Assembly: GCA_938040365.1 (NCBI GenBank)
Contig: CALHXU010000249.1
Span: 1 to 36,974, forward strand
Direction of reading: 5' to 3'
Source: an uncultured Acidimicrobiales bacterium
GTDB lineage: Bacteria; Actinomycetota; Acidimicrobiia; Acidimicrobiales; SHLQ01
Length of the DNA: 36,974 nucleotides
The translations under genes and the position numbers were made by a program. Positions within the stretch are counted from its first letter, which is position 1. The number at the start of each line of letters is the position of its first letter. Positions 1-7,524 of this stretch are shown here, piece by piece. A model generated the notes under the pieces. That model was not told the origin of the DNA, ran no database searches, and worked only from the letters and a program-made list of their open reading frames with translations.

Positions 1-873
1 ATCGGCGCGTTCGAGACCGTCGTTGACGAAGCGGAACTCGGGTGCAACCGCGGCAACACCGGCATACGCGGCATCGACATGGAGCCACGCGACATACTCC
101 TTGCAGACCGCAGCGATCTCGGTGACCGGATCGAACGCTCCCGACGAGGTGGTCCCGGTGGTGGCCTGGACAAAGAACGGTCGGCGTCCTTCAGCGATAT
201 CTGTTCGCATTGCCTCGGCGAGCGCTGCCGGATCCATCGCGAAGTTCTCATCGCAGGAGATCGACCGAACCTGATCTTCGCGTAACCCAGCGATCTTGCA
301 CCCCTTGAGCATCGAAGAATGCGCGTGCTCAGAGCTGTAGGCAACGAGTTCGTCCCATCGAAACTGGCCAGCGGTGCGCTCCCGGGCAGCGAGGATCGCG
401 ACGAGTGCACCCGACGACGCCGAGTCTTGGAGCGAACCGCCACCGGCTCCGGTCGATAAGAAGCGCTCTGGTAACCCGAGAATGTCGACCATCCAGTCGA
501 GCATGTGGGTTTCGAGCTCGGTGCACGCGGGCGATGTCGCCCAAAGCATCCCCTGCACCCCAAGACCAGCCGACATCAGCTCACCCAGCACCGATGGAGG
601 CGACGCGTTTGCCGGGAAGTACGCAAAGAAGTTGGGCGACTGCCAATGGGTAATTCCTGGAACGATCAGTTCATCGACATCGGCCATGATGTCGCTCCAC
701 GGCTCGGGTTCGGTCGGCGCGGTTGGCGGTAACGATGCTCGAAGCGCCCCTGGCTCTACTTGGCTGAGCACCGGAAGCGTCTCCACCCGTTCCCAGTAGT
801 CGGCGATCCAGTCGATGAGTTCGTGGCCGGCGCGACGAAACTCGTCGTTCGACATCGGCGGCTCGTAGGTCAT
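1..873 (-). CDS. Group II PLP-dependent decarboxylase (aromatic-L-amino-acid decarboxylase-like), partial
   Basis: An open frame runs from an ATG at 873 off the left edge (291 codons visible, C-terminus missing). The N-terminal part reads like aromatic amino acid/tryptophan decarboxylases: a helical start with HELIDWIADYW, then THWQSPNFFAYFPAN, then GGGSLQDSASS, and further on an H-x-DAAYAG stretch (WLHVDAAYAG), which is the PLP-pyridine Asp motif of the family. The active-site Lys would lie beyond the edge. Family members remove the carboxyl group of aromatic amino acids such as Trp, Tyr or DOPA in the cytoplasm; the substrate cannot be told here. It starts 4 bases after the NUDIX stop, so it is the distal visible gene of the 3616-to-1 operon. 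Family assignment is secure; substrate is not. Confidence 0.9.
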   Translation of the reverse strand, partial: MTYEPPMSNDEFRRAGHELIDWIADYWERVETLPVLSQVEPGALRASLPPTAPTEPEPWSDIMADVDELIVPGITHWQSPNFFAYFPANASPPSVLGELMSAGLGVQGMLWATSPACTELETHMLDWMVDILGLPERFLSTGAGGGSLQDSASSGALVAILAARERTAGQFRWDELVAYSSEHAHSSMLKGCKIAGLREDQVRSISCDENFAMDPAALAEAMRTDIAEGRRPFFVQATTGTTSSGAFDPVTEIAAVCKEYVAWLHVDAAYAGVAAVAPEFRFVNDGLERAD

Positions 874-877
874 GGAG

Positions 878-1570
878 TCACCGCTGTTGTGCGCTCGCCA
901 AAGTTTCGAGCAGGTTGTGCAACATGAGCGCTGTAGCTCCCCACACCGTGTCCCCCACAAGTTCGAAGAAATGCATCGGGACCCAGGTGCCCTCCCAGAA
1001 CCAGTCCTCGCATCGGTAGACGCCTGCTGAAACGAGTTCTCGAATCGGCACGGTCAAGATCACATCAACCTCATCGGGCGACGCGACGAGTCGAGGAATG
1101 TCTTTGAGTGTCGCCACGATCGGCTGCACCAACGAGTAGCTCGCTCCGGTGACAAACGAGTCGAGGTCACCAGCGCGGACCGGTAGCGACGGGTCGAGCC
1201 CAACCTCTTCGTGGGCTTCGCGAAGCGCAGTGTCCCAGAGTGTTGCGTCTTCATCGTCGTGAGAACCTCCTGGGAAGGCGACCTCGCCTGCGTGCTTGCG
1301 CATGTGCAATGGCCGTCGTGTGAGAATCGTCGCCGGGCCATCGGCTCCGTCGAACATGGCAACGAGCACGGCTGACTTTCGGCCGAGCTCCGCTGGCTTC
1401 GACACGGCAGGGCCGCGGACAACTTCTGACGGCGTATAGGACCCGAGCGTGCTCCGGATCTCATCGATCGATTTAGGCCCGGAGTAGTCGAGCCAACTCG
1501 GTGGTTCACCAACTCGGGTGAGTTCGGGCCGCGGGATCTTCTGCGGTCCTCCGCGTTGGGCGACCGCCAC
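878..1570 (-). CDS. NUDIX hydrolase, CoA pyrophosphatase-like (NudL type)
   Basis: 230 aa from a GTG start. The Nudix box lies at about residues 102-125: it begins GGSHDD, and the catalytic core REAHEEVGL (117-125) carries the metal-binding glutamates. Just before it, LTRRPLHMRKHAGEVAFPGG matches the signature of the CoA/acyl-CoA pyrophosphatase subgroup. These enzymes cleave CoA derivatives to phosphopantetheine and 3',5'-ADP. The gene sits between a 93-aa unknown and a PLP decarboxylase with gaps of 3-4 bases, so co-transcription is very likely. The first 60 residues precede the fold and could be trimmed if an internal start is used. Family is sure; the CoA substrate is inferred from the subgroup motif. 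Confidence 0.88.
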   Translation of the reverse strand: MAVAQRGGPQKIPRPELTRVGEPPSWLDYSGPKSIDEIRSTLGSYTPSEVVRGPAVSKPAELGRKSAVLVAMFDGADGPATILTRRPLHMRKHAGEVAFPGGSHDDEDATLWDTALREAHEEVGLDPSLPVRAGDLDSFVTGASYSLVQPIVATLKDIPRLVASPDEVDVILTVPIRELVSAGVYRCEDWFWEGTWVPMHFFELVGDTVWGATALMLHNLLETLASAQQR

Positions 1571-1573
1571 GAT

Positions 1574-1855
1574 CTACTCGGCCAGCCCAGCGAGGAGATC
1601 GGCAATGCCCTCATCTTTGAGAACCGCAAGGACGACCTCAGGACGAGTCTTGCCCTTCTCCCAACCGTGCCAAGATTCGATCATGGCAGCGACGTTGTCG
1701 CCCTCTTGCTCGGCGAGCACCTCGGGCAAGAATCCGGTCTTGAGATACGACATTGTCCGCCCAGGCATCTCGGTTTCCTCGACCCAGTCGTTGAACTGGG
1801 CGGCGAGCTTGGCCGGCGATGGCTCTGGGCGTTCCTGATTCTGTTCCACGGTCAT
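1574..1855 (-). CDS. Small conserved hypothetical protein (93 aa)
   Basis: A 93-residue acidic, mostly helical protein starting with ATG, 4 bases after the aminotransferase stop and 3 bases before the NUDIX gene. It has Pro-rich N-terminal residues, a KLAAQFNDWVEE helix, and a C-terminal stretch (RPEVVLAVLKDEGIADLLAGL) that looks like an amphipathic helix pair. There is no signal peptide, membrane segment, cysteine or recognisable catalytic motif. The tight operon position and codon pattern support a real gene. I do not recognise the family and assign no function. Confidence 0.7.
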   Translation of the reverse strand: MTVEQNQERPEPSPAKLAAQFNDWVEETEMPGRTMSYLKTGFLPEVLAEQEGDNVAAMIESWHGWEKGKTRPEVVLAVLKDEGIADLLAGLAE

Positions 1856-1859
1856 CAGG

Positions 1860-2711
1860 CTACAAGGTGGAGCGATCGATCTCTGACCCGGTGCGTGTTT
1901 GCATTGCGTGTCGAAGCGCGAGCGTATGTGGCCCCGGTGTAAAGGTTCGATCGCCTACAGCCGTCACACCGATCGTGTCTCGAAGCGTCGAGAAGACGAA
2001 GAACTCGAGGGCATCGTCGAGACGGTCGAGGCCGACCTCTACTTCGCGAAACGTCAGGCCCGAGTCCGCTGCAGCATCGAGTGCGAGCTGTCTCGTTATT
2101 GAATCGAGGATGCCGAGGCTCATCGCCGGCGTTTCATAGACGATGGCGCCGTTCTCTTCTACGGCCCAGCCAACGCTGTAGGTCGGGCCCTCGAGAATGT
2201 TTCCCGACCGGCCAATGAGCAGCGCATTGTCGAAACCATGGATTCTTGCCTGCCGGATAGCGCCGTAGTTGTTGCCATAGGACAGGGTCTTGCCTCGCAG
2301 GAGTTCCCAGTCGGCTCCATCGGAATGCCATGGCGCAGGAAGGGCGCACAAGCGCATTTCTGAAAGCTGGGTTGGTGGTTCTTCAGACGTCACTACGACG
2401 CGGGGAGTGCCATCGAAGAGGTCGTCGCCTGCGGTGACCATGATTCGGACGACGCACTCGTCGAAGCCGTGCGCGGCTCGATTGCACCACGTCGTCAGAT
2501 CATTGGCTGACGGGAGGTCGATGCCGAACATCGCCGCACTACGTCCAAGCCGCTCGATGTGTTCGATCAATCGAAAGTTCACACCCGAATAGGCACGTAT
2601 GACTTCGAAGACGCCAACGCCTCGGACGAATCCAAGGTCGGTAACCGGTATTGCCGCCGTTTTTGGGTCGAGCATTTCTCCGTCGATCTGGACGGTGTAG
2701 TAGCCGCTCAT
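1860..2711 (-). CDS. Class IV aminotransferase (BCAT/ADC-lyase family)
   Basis: 283 aa, fold-type IV PLP enzyme. The N-terminal segment IPVTDLGFVRGVGVFEVIRAY, the likely PLP Lys at K141 (RGKTLSYGNNYGA) and the E-G motif NILEGPTYS are characteristic of branched-chain aminotransferases, D-amino acid aminotransferases and 4-amino-4-deoxychorismate lyases. The sequence does not decide among these: the lyase-like length (about 280 aa) and the absence of pab genes nearby leave both roles open. The ATG overlaps the upstream glycosylase stop by 4 bases (ATGA), and the 93-aa gene follows after 4 bases. Cytoplasmic. The family call is firm and the reaction is not. Confidence 0.85.
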   Translation of the reverse strand: MSGYYTVQIDGEMLDPKTAAIPVTDLGFVRGVGVFEVIRAYSGVNFRLIEHIERLGRSAAMFGIDLPSANDLTTWCNRAAHGFDECVVRIMVTAGDDLFDGTPRVVVTSEEPPTQLSEMRLCALPAPWHSDGADWELLRGKTLSYGNNYGAIRQARIHGFDNALLIGRSGNILEGPTYSVGWAVEENGAIVYETPAMSLGILDSITRQLALDAAADSGLTFREVEVGLDRLDDALEFFVFSTLRDTIGVTAVGDRTFTPGPHTLALRHAMQTRTGSEIDRSTL

Positions 2712-3616
2712 CTTCGTGCTGTTCTCTCCATGTTGAGTCCATCGCCGGTGAGCGAAAGACGAGGGCCACGCTTGGGCGCGGATCCATTTGACTTTGCGAG
2801 CCGAAGAACTCGCCAGCGATGCCCTTCCCAGGGCTCGAGCAATTCGAGCATTCGAGCGTCGTCACCTCGCTCCTCGCCCGCCAAGTGCCAGGCAACGGTG
2901 TTGGGCAAGTGAAAGTCGCCAACCGGAACTGCGTCGGCATTACCCATGGCGGTGGCAGTGATCATTGCCGTGGTCCACGGACCGATCCCTCGAAGTCGTT
3001 CGAGGCGAGCTGCGACCTGTTCGGGGGTGCGCTCAGTAAGCCGGTCGAGGCGAGGCATTTCTCGTGCTGCTCGAAGGATGATCTCGGCACGTTTGCGTTC
3101 AACACCACAGGGATGCAGGTCGCTGTAGCCCATCTCTGCCACTCGTTCTGGTGACGGGAGAATCCATCCGCCGTCGGGGCCCGGCGCAACGTCGCCATAC
3201 CGCCTCGCCATCATTCTCCGCGATGCATACGCGTTCTTCGCCTGTACTTTCTGGCCGAGAATGCCGCCGATCAACGAGTCCCAAAGGCGATCGGTCCTTC
3301 CCAAGAGAAATGGTTGACGGTTCCATGTGTCGGCGAGACGACCGGGCGGCGGAGCGAACCCGGAGAGGTCATCGGCAGCGCCGAGCAACTTCGGCGCTTG
3401 GGCCATCATCCACTCAGCACCGGGACCCCAGGCCTGCGCCTCAACCGTCGTTGGACCGGTACGACGAAGTCGGAGCGAGCCGACGCCATCGGGGGTTCTG
3501 GTGTTCCATTTCGTCTCGCTCGGACCCACCAAAATTGGATCCCGCGCGCCCCGAACGGTCGACGCGAGTTCGATCCAGTTCGGAATTTCGATCGTGTGGC
3601 TCACGGCCTCGAACAC
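2708..3616 (-). CDS. HhH-GPD DNA glycosylase, AlkA-like
   Basis: 302 aa from a GTG at 3616; a second GTG 12 bases downstream is an alternative start. The C-terminal half holds the helix-hairpin-helix and Gly/Pro-Asp loop: RGIGPWTTAMI at about 209-219 and VPVGDFHLPN with the expected catalytic Asp at about 234. The N-terminal half corresponds to the AlkA-type domain. Such enzymes excise alkylated bases (3-methyladenine and relatives) in base-excision repair. It is the first gene of a minus-strand operon overlapping the aminotransferase by 4 bases. The upstream region faces a doubtful plus-strand small ORF. No other repair gene is adjacent, so the cellular role is inferred from the family only. 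Confidence 0.85.
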   Translation of the reverse strand: MFEAVSHTIEIPNWIELASTVRGARDPILVGPSETKWNTRTPDGVGSLRLRRTGPTTVEAQAWGPGAEWMMAQAPKLLGAADDLSGFAPPPGRLADTWNRQPFLLGRTDRLWDSLIGGILGQKVQAKNAYASRRMMARRYGDVAPGPDGGWILPSPERVAEMGYSDLHPCGVERKRAEIILRAAREMPRLDRLTERTPEQVAARLERLRGIGPWTTAMITATAMGNADAVPVGDFHLPNTVAWHLAGEERGDDARMLELLEPWEGHRWRVLRLAKSNGSAPKRGPRLSLTGDGLNMERTARR

Positions 3617-3662
3617 TATCGATTGCGCCGTTATCGACCAGCAACGGCGAAAGTGAAGCGTT

Positions 3663-3878
3663 TTGGCCGAGATCGACCAAATTTGGGGTGCCTACCCAGC
3701 GGGCTTCACCACACCAACAACATGTGCCACACTGGTCACTGTGGGAACAGTAATTGTGCGATCGCTCGTCGCTGTATATGAAGAGTGGCTCGAAGCTCCG
3801 TGGTTTGTCCTGTACGTCATCGCCATCGCCGCGATCCTCAGCCAACTCGCCTTCGACTTGGTCAACCTCCCCTTCTAA
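3663..3878 (+). CDS. Possible small membrane protein (doubtful)
   Basis: An open frame of 71 codons from TTG, or 45 codons from an in-frame GTG at 3741. The product has a hydrophobic stretch near residues 20-37 and a stronger C-terminal one (WFVLYVIAIAAILSQLAF, about 47-64) ending in a short Pro-Phe tail. This is consistent with a one- or two-span membrane peptide. There is no good ribosome binding site, no TANNNT at -12 and no recognised family. It lies in the divergent region upstream of the glycosylase operon. It could be a chance ORF. Confidence 0.3.
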   Translation: MAEIDQIWGAYPAGFTTPTTCATLVTVGTVIVRSLVAVYEEWLEAPWFVLYVIAIAAILSQLAFDLVNLPF

Positions 3879-4105
3879 CGAGCTCCCCCTCTAGCGAGCG
3901 CCCCTTCAAGCGACCCCACACCTCCAAACGCGCACCCTCCCGCGCCCCCTACAGGATTTGTCCCCCGTTTGATACCGCATAGGTTCCAAACAAGGGACAA
4001 ATCCTTTGACTGGGGTCCCGGACTGCCGTTCCTGTGTAGAGGAAAGCTGTGGTCCGCCAACGGAACCGTTCCCGAAAACAGACCACAGAACGCCGAAAAC
4101 GGAGG

Positions 4106-4132
4106 CAGCCCGGGCCAGAATGACCCGGGCTG
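4106..4132 (+). terminator. Hairpin in repeat copy 1, possible terminator
   Basis: A perfect 9-bp GC stem (CAGCCCGGG / CCCGGGCTG) encloses a 9-base loop and is followed by TTCGATTAG, so there is no strong U-tract. It lies just past the 3' end of the minus-strand Nit1C operon (4229), where a terminator would be expected. A related hairpin with the same outer bases follows the palindrome in copy 2. It could be part of the repeat element instead of, or as well as, a terminator. Confidence 0.5.
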
Positions 4133-4157
4133 TTCGATTAGCTCTGTTCGATTAGCT
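4130..4157 (+). repeat. 14-bp perfect tandem duplication
   Basis: The unit CTGTTCGATTAGCT is present twice head to tail (4130-4143, 4144-4157), starting inside the right arm of the preceding hairpin. A different 14-base unit is duplicated at the equivalent place in repeat copy 2 (27259-27286). Confidence 0.85.
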
Positions 4158-4228
4158 CTGTACCGACGTCGAAGAAACCGAGCCGTGAAGGACCGTTTGA
4201 CTTCAGTCTTCGGTGTAGGCGGTGATCG

Positions 4229-4717
4229 CTAGACGGTCCACGTGGTAATGACGAGTGCCTTGTCACGCCATGCTTGGATCGTTGCGTCCAACACATCGAG
4301 CGGATTGAACGGCGTTACGCCTGGCATGATGTCGTCCTCGCGCATGCCATAGAGCGCTCCCATTGCAAATCGGCACGCATATACCGTTGCACCCTCATCC
4401 ATCAGGGTCTGCAGCTGCCGGTTGAACCCGAGGTTTCCTGGGAACGCATCAGAACCAACCGCGGGATAGCCGCGGGTCGCCGATGCCATGAGTACACCAG
4501 GTCCATAGAGAACAAAGGTCAACTCAAAGCCCTTCCGCTGAAGGCGGGTAGCGGTGAGCATGTTGACCAAGCCGACTGACCCTTCGAACGGAACCGTATG
4601 CATGAATACATAGGCCTTGTCGCCTGGTTCGGCCTGATGATCGGGGAACACCTTCTCTTCGACGTTGAAGAGGACGTCGCCCTCTTTAGGAGCATCGATG
4701 GTAACTGTCTTGGGCAT
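4229..4717 (-). CDS. MSMEG_0572/Sll0783 family nitrogen starvation response protein (Nit1C component)
   Basis: 162 aa, DsrE-like. Runs such as HTVPFEGSVGLVNMLTATRL, LYGPGVLMASATRGYP, YACRFAMGALYG and TPFNPLDVLDA are diagnostic of the MSMEG_0572/Sll0783 family. This family is otherwise found next to the Nit1 nitrilase in the Nit1C cluster, which has been linked to cyanide assimilation. A single conserved Cys (in YACRF) occupies the usual DsrE position. The biochemical role is unknown; in the DsrE superfamily a persulfide- or thiol-binding role would be plausible (inference). The start has a clear ribosome site (GAGG, about 9 bases upstream). It is the last gene of the minus-strand group that also contains the flavoprotein and nitrile hydratase. 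Confidence 0.9.
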   Translation of the reverse strand: MPKTVTIDAPKEGDVLFNVEEKVFPDHQAEPGDKAYVFMHTVPFEGSVGLVNMLTATRLQRKGFELTFVLYGPGVLMASATRGYPAVGSDAFPGNLGFNRQLQTLMDEGATVYACRFAMGALYGMREDDIMPGVTPFNPLDVLDATIQAWRDKALVITTWTV

Positions 4718-4749
4718 TGTAATTTCCTCACTCTTTGGTTGGTTGTTTG

Positions 4750-4766
4750 CTTGTCTTAACTACAGG
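4750..4766. promoter_or_regulatory. Weak match to the nitrile hydratase/cbtBA shared motif
   Basis: CTTGTCTTAACTACAGG on the plus strand resembles CTTGTCAACTATAGG of the cbtB upstream site if a one- to two-base insertion is allowed. It lies 33 bases upstream of the MSMEG_0572-family start, in the same orientation relative to its gene as the site in front of nitrile hydratase beta. It needs an indel to align and could be chance. Confidence 0.3.
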
Positions 4767-4798
4767 GAGATCAGGGTCCAGTTCGTCGTTCTTCACGG

Positions 4799-5083
4799 TC
4801 AGATCGCCGGACTGTGCGGTTCATCGTCCTCGAGAGGCGGCCACTCTTGGCGATGACTCCCGGGGAGCGCGTTGATCGTCCGGCGACGCACATCCCAAGG
4901 CAGCTTCCGATAGACCGGGGCAAAGACCTGTCGAAAGAAGCGAGCCTTGAGCGTCTTTGGTTCAGCCGGACCAGCAATGCCGGTCTTGGCGGCCATACGA
5001 GCTTGACTGTCTTGGAGCAGGTAAAACTCTGAATTCGAACGGAGCCACTGCGGGAACGACGCCGCCTTTCTCGCGAGACTCAT
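4799..5083 (-). CDS. Unknown 94-aa protein in the nitrile hydratase/Nit1C group
   Basis: 94 aa. The ATG overlaps the flavoprotein stop by 4 bases, so translation is probably coupled. The protein is basic in the middle (RFFRQVFAPVYRKLPWDVRRR), has no cysteine, signal peptide or membrane segment, and ends in an acidic proline-rich tail. I do not recognise the family. Coupling to a disulfide-reductase-like flavoprotein and proximity to the MSMEG_0572 gene suggest a partner or small subunit (inference). It is not the MSMEG_0570-type small protein of classical Nit1C clusters as I know that sequence. Confidence 0.75.
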   Translation of the reverse strand: MSLARKAASFPQWLRSNSEFYLLQDSQARMAAKTGIAGPAEPKTLKARFFRQVFAPVYRKLPWDVRRRTINALPGSHRQEWPPLEDDEPHSPAI

Positions 5084-6402
5084 AGCTTCGCCAGCAGGTT
5101 TTGGGCCGCCACAGCGATTGGTTCGTTAAGCGCTCCAATCGCCGGGGAATATACGTTCTCCATTGTTGCGATCTGATCGACCCGGATACCGGTGCGGGTC
5201 ATCATGCCGAGGAAGTCTGCGCGTTCTTTGATTCCTTCGCCACCGACCATCTGTCCACCGATCAGCTTTCGCGACGCCGGATCAGCAAGGAGCTTGACCG
5301 TGATTGGCTTCACCCCTGGGTAATAGCGGGCCCGGGTGATCCCGTTGGCGGTTCCGGTCACAAACTCCAGTCCGAGTGCCGAAGCCGTGACCTCACCAAA
5401 CGACACACCGCCGAGCATCCACTCTCCGGCCAACATGCCCCACGGGACATAGACCGAGCGATACTCTCGTTCTGCGCCGCCGGCGTTCACTCCAGCGGTC
5501 TTGCCCTGGGCGTAGGCGTGGCTCCCCGAGAGTCCTTGGAGCGGTACGTTCGAGACACCGTGCGGGATCTCGGTACAATCGCCCGCAGCAAAGACACCAT
5601 CGACAGAGGTCCGCATGTGGGAGTCGACGATGATGCCTCCGGTCGTTCCGACCTTGATGCCAGCAGCTTCAGCGAGCGCGTTGTTCGGCGTCTTGTGTGT
5701 GCCAATGATCGCAATGTCTGCTTCGACGTCACCATTATCGGTCTCGACATGAGTGAGCTTCCCGTTGCCTCGATATGCAGTGACGTTGTTACCCCACTGG
5801 AGATCGACTCCCATGTCCTCCCATTGCTGTCGCACCGGTTCAACAATTTCGGGGTCGGCAACATCGGACATTGGATACGGGCCCGGATCGACGAGCGTTA
5901 CGTCCAGGCCGCGATGACGAAGTGCTGAAGTCATCTCCATCGCAATAAACCCGGACTCGACGATGACCGCCGACTTCGACTGCTCGATGACCTTGTCCCA
6001 TTCCATTGCGGCCCGAATGTCCTTGACTCGGTAGAGGCCCTCGAGGTCGCTGCCAGCAAGACCGGGATCGGAGTACAACCAGCCGGTCGCGAGAACGAGA
6101 CGGTCGTAGTTCACTTCGCCTTCACCCTCGACAGAGATTGTTCGAGCATCGGTGTCGATCGAAGTGACCGTCGTCTCGTAGTGGACGTCGATTCCGGTCT
6201 GTACGTATTGCTCCTTCGTCGCCAAGAAAAGCGTCTCGAAAGACTCGATCTCATTGCCGTGGACAAATGGTATGCCGCAGGGGCTGTAGGCGACATCGGC
6301 AAACTCGGTGTAGACCACGATTTCGGCGTTCGGGTTTGCACCCTTGGCCGCTCCTGCGGCTCCGAGGCCGGCGGCCCCGCCACCGATGACGACGATTTTC
6401 AC
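5080..6402 (-). CDS. FAD-dependent pyridine nucleotide-disulfide oxidoreductase, CoA-disulfide reductase/NADH oxidase-like
   Basis: 440 aa from GTG with GGAG 9 bases upstream. The N-terminal FAD motif is VVIGGGAAGLGAA (about 4-16). The single redox Cys is C42 in YSPCGIP, the hallmark of CoA-disulfide reductase, NADH oxidase and persulfide reductase enzymes rather than of the CxxxxC glutathione-reductase type. The second FAD motif, TSVDGVFAAGDC, is intact. The central NAD(P) motif is unusual: residues 149-156 read ESGFIAME, so two of the glycines of GxGxxG are replaced. The family reduces CoA disulfide, O2 or polysulfide with NAD(P)H. In this cluster a coenzyme M disulfide or mixed-disulfide substrate is an attractive inference. 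The 133 bases upstream separate it from the nitrile hydratase activator and could hold its own promoter. Confidence 0.88.
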   Translation of the reverse strand: MKIVVIGGGAAGLGAAGAAKGANPNAEIVVYTEFADVAYSPCGIPFVHGNEIESFETLFLATKEQYVQTGIDVHYETTVTSIDTDARTISVEGEGEVNYDRLVLATGWLYSDPGLAGSDLEGLYRVKDIRAAMEWDKVIEQSKSAVIVESGFIAMEMTSALRHRGLDVTLVDPGPYPMSDVADPEIVEPVRQQWEDMGVDLQWGNNVTAYRGNGKLTHVETDNGDVEADIAIIGTHKTPNNALAEAAGIKVGTTGGIIVDSHMRTSVDGVFAAGDCTEIPHGVSNVPLQGLSGSHAYAQGKTAGVNAGGAEREYRSVYVPWGMLAGEWMLGGVSFGEVTASALGLEFVTGTANGITRARYYPGVKPITVKLLADPASRKLIGGQMVGGEGIKERADFLGMMTRTGIRVDQIATMENVYSPAIGALNEPIAVAAQNLLAKL

Positions 6403-6535
6403 TTTCTACTCCTTCGTTGAACTGCTGTTGCTAAGTGGCCCCAAACGCTTACGACGACCGGTTTCGGTAATGGCAAACCACGTTGTTTAGGGGTTGTGGT
6501 CTTCGGCGAAATCCAGCCCTCGCTCGAATCTCGAG

Positions 6536-6925
6536 TCAGTGATCGTGATGATGATCGTGATCGTGATCGTGATCGTGACCAGCGGGTCGCTCGAGAAATT
6601 CCTTGGAACGTTGGTCGACGTCGGTGATTTGCACGCCGGTGCTTCGGGCGACCAAGCGCTCAAGAGCGACGAGCCAGCATTCGTAGTAGCGATAGTCCTC
6701 GTTTGACTTGCCCAACGCCTCCCATTCGGCGATCGCTGTGATCAGTTCACCCTGAAAGTCCTCGAGGGTAAACAAACCGTTCTCGACAAGTGCGAGCGCC
6801 AGACCAAAGGCGCGACCTTCCCACGGCGAATCAAAAATCAGTTCACCATTGGACCGTGGAGCGGCTGCGGGACCATCGAGGTCGAGATCTTCGATGAGGA
6901 CGTTCTCGTACGTTTCTTGGGTCAT
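6536..6925 (-). CDS. Nitrile hydratase accessory (activator) protein with His-Asp metal tail
   Basis: 129 aa; ATG overlaps the alpha-subunit stop (ATGA). The body resembles the N-terminal part of nitrile hydratase beta (FDSPWEGRAFGLALALVENG, and YYECWLVALERLV), as in the small activator/cobalt-chaperone proteins encoded after Co-type nitrile hydratases. Residues 117-129 are an alternating His/Asp tail (13 residues, 8 His), a likely cobalt-binding segment. Its DNA is a run of GATCGT-type hexamers prone to slippage. The role is inferred as loading cobalt or exchanging alpha subunits during maturation. Confidence 0.85.
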   Translation of the reverse strand: MTQETYENVLIEDLDLDGPAAAPRSNGELIFDSPWEGRAFGLALALVENGLFTLEDFQGELITAIAEWEALGKSNEDYRYYECWLVALERLVARSTGVQITDVDQRSKEFLERPAGHDHDHDHDHHHDH

Positions 6926-7524
6926 GTCGGAGAACCAACTACAGCAACACCGACCATTGCTTCACGGGTGACTAACTCTGCGAGTTCTTCCTCGGACATG
7001 TCTTCGGTTCCTGAAGGTCGTTCAGGCAGGATGAAATACCTGTTCTCTGCGCTTGAGTCCCAAACCGTGACTTCGACATCTTCAGCGAGGTTGAGGCCCA
7101 TCTCGGAAAGGACGACGCGAGGTTCTCGAACGACCCTCGCCCGGTACGCCGGGTCCTTGTACCAGTCGGGTGGCAGCCCAAGTAGTGGCCAGGGGTAGCA
7201 CGAACATAACGTGCAGACCACCACGTTGTGGTTCTTGGCATCGTTGGGCACAACGACGATGTGCTCGCCCTGAGGTCCCGCAAAACCAAACTCGCCGACT
7301 GCGGCGGTGCCATCTTCGAGTAAGCGCTCGCGGTACTCTGGATCGGTCCACGCTCGAGCGACCACAGTCGCGCCATTCATCGGCCCAACATCATTAACAA
7401 ACCGATTGATCAATCCGTTGAGGCCGTCAGCGTTTACCAGTCCTTTCTCCGTGAGCAACGCCTCGAGGGCTTCGGCGCGAATCGGGGCTGGTGCTCGGTC
7501 ATCAGGATGAGGTTTTGCGGTCAT
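6922..7524 (-). CDS. nthA: Nitrile hydratase alpha subunit, cobalt type
   Basis: 200 aa using the ATG at 7524, which overlaps the beta stop (ATGA); a longer upstream frame is the shadow of beta. The metal site is C104-T-L-C107-S-C109 within VVCTLCSCYPWPLLG. A Thr after the first Cys marks the cobalt form (Ser marks iron), and the two later Cys are normally oxidised to sulfinic/sulfenic acids. Flanking family segments WTDPEYRERLL, PPDWYKDPAYRARVV and EPRVVLSEMG are intact. The enzyme hydrates nitriles to amides as an alpha-beta complex in the cytoplasm. Thiocyanate hydrolase belongs to the same Co family, so the substrate may be a thiocyanate-like C-N group. Gene order beta-alpha-activator is the usual Co-type order. 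Confidence 0.95.
   Translation of the reverse strand: MTAKPHPDDRAPAPIRAEALEALLTEKGLVNADGLNGLINRFVNDVGPMNGATVVARAWTDPEYRERLLEDGTAAVGEFGFAGPQGEHIVVVPNDAKNHNVVVCTLCSCYPWPLLGLPPDWYKDPAYRARVVREPRVVLSEMGLNLAEDVEVTVWDSSAENRYFILPERPSGTEDMSEEELAELVTREAMVGVAVVGSPT

Larger units (their letters stand above)
3925..4157 (+). repeat. Palindromic dispersed repeat, copy 1
   Basis: The core is a 53-base near-palindrome at 3953-4005. Its left arm GGATTTGTCCCCCGTTTG faces the right arm CAAACAAGGGACAAATCC (two mismatches) around a 15-base loop. The same core occurs at 27160-27210 with perfect arms. C-rich DNA upstream (about 3925-3952) is also alike in both copies. Between the core and the next hairpin this copy has extra DNA absent from copy 2, including an 8-bp inverted repeat (4047-4054 with 4081-4088). 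No transposase is nearby. The 350-base stretch 3879-4228 holds only this element, the hairpin at 4106-4132 and a 14-base tandem duplication. Confidence 0.8.

Noticed and set aside
6536-6580. CRISPR-like or regulatory repeat
   Set aside because: Short hexamers inside a reading frame encoding a His/Asp tail; no spacers.
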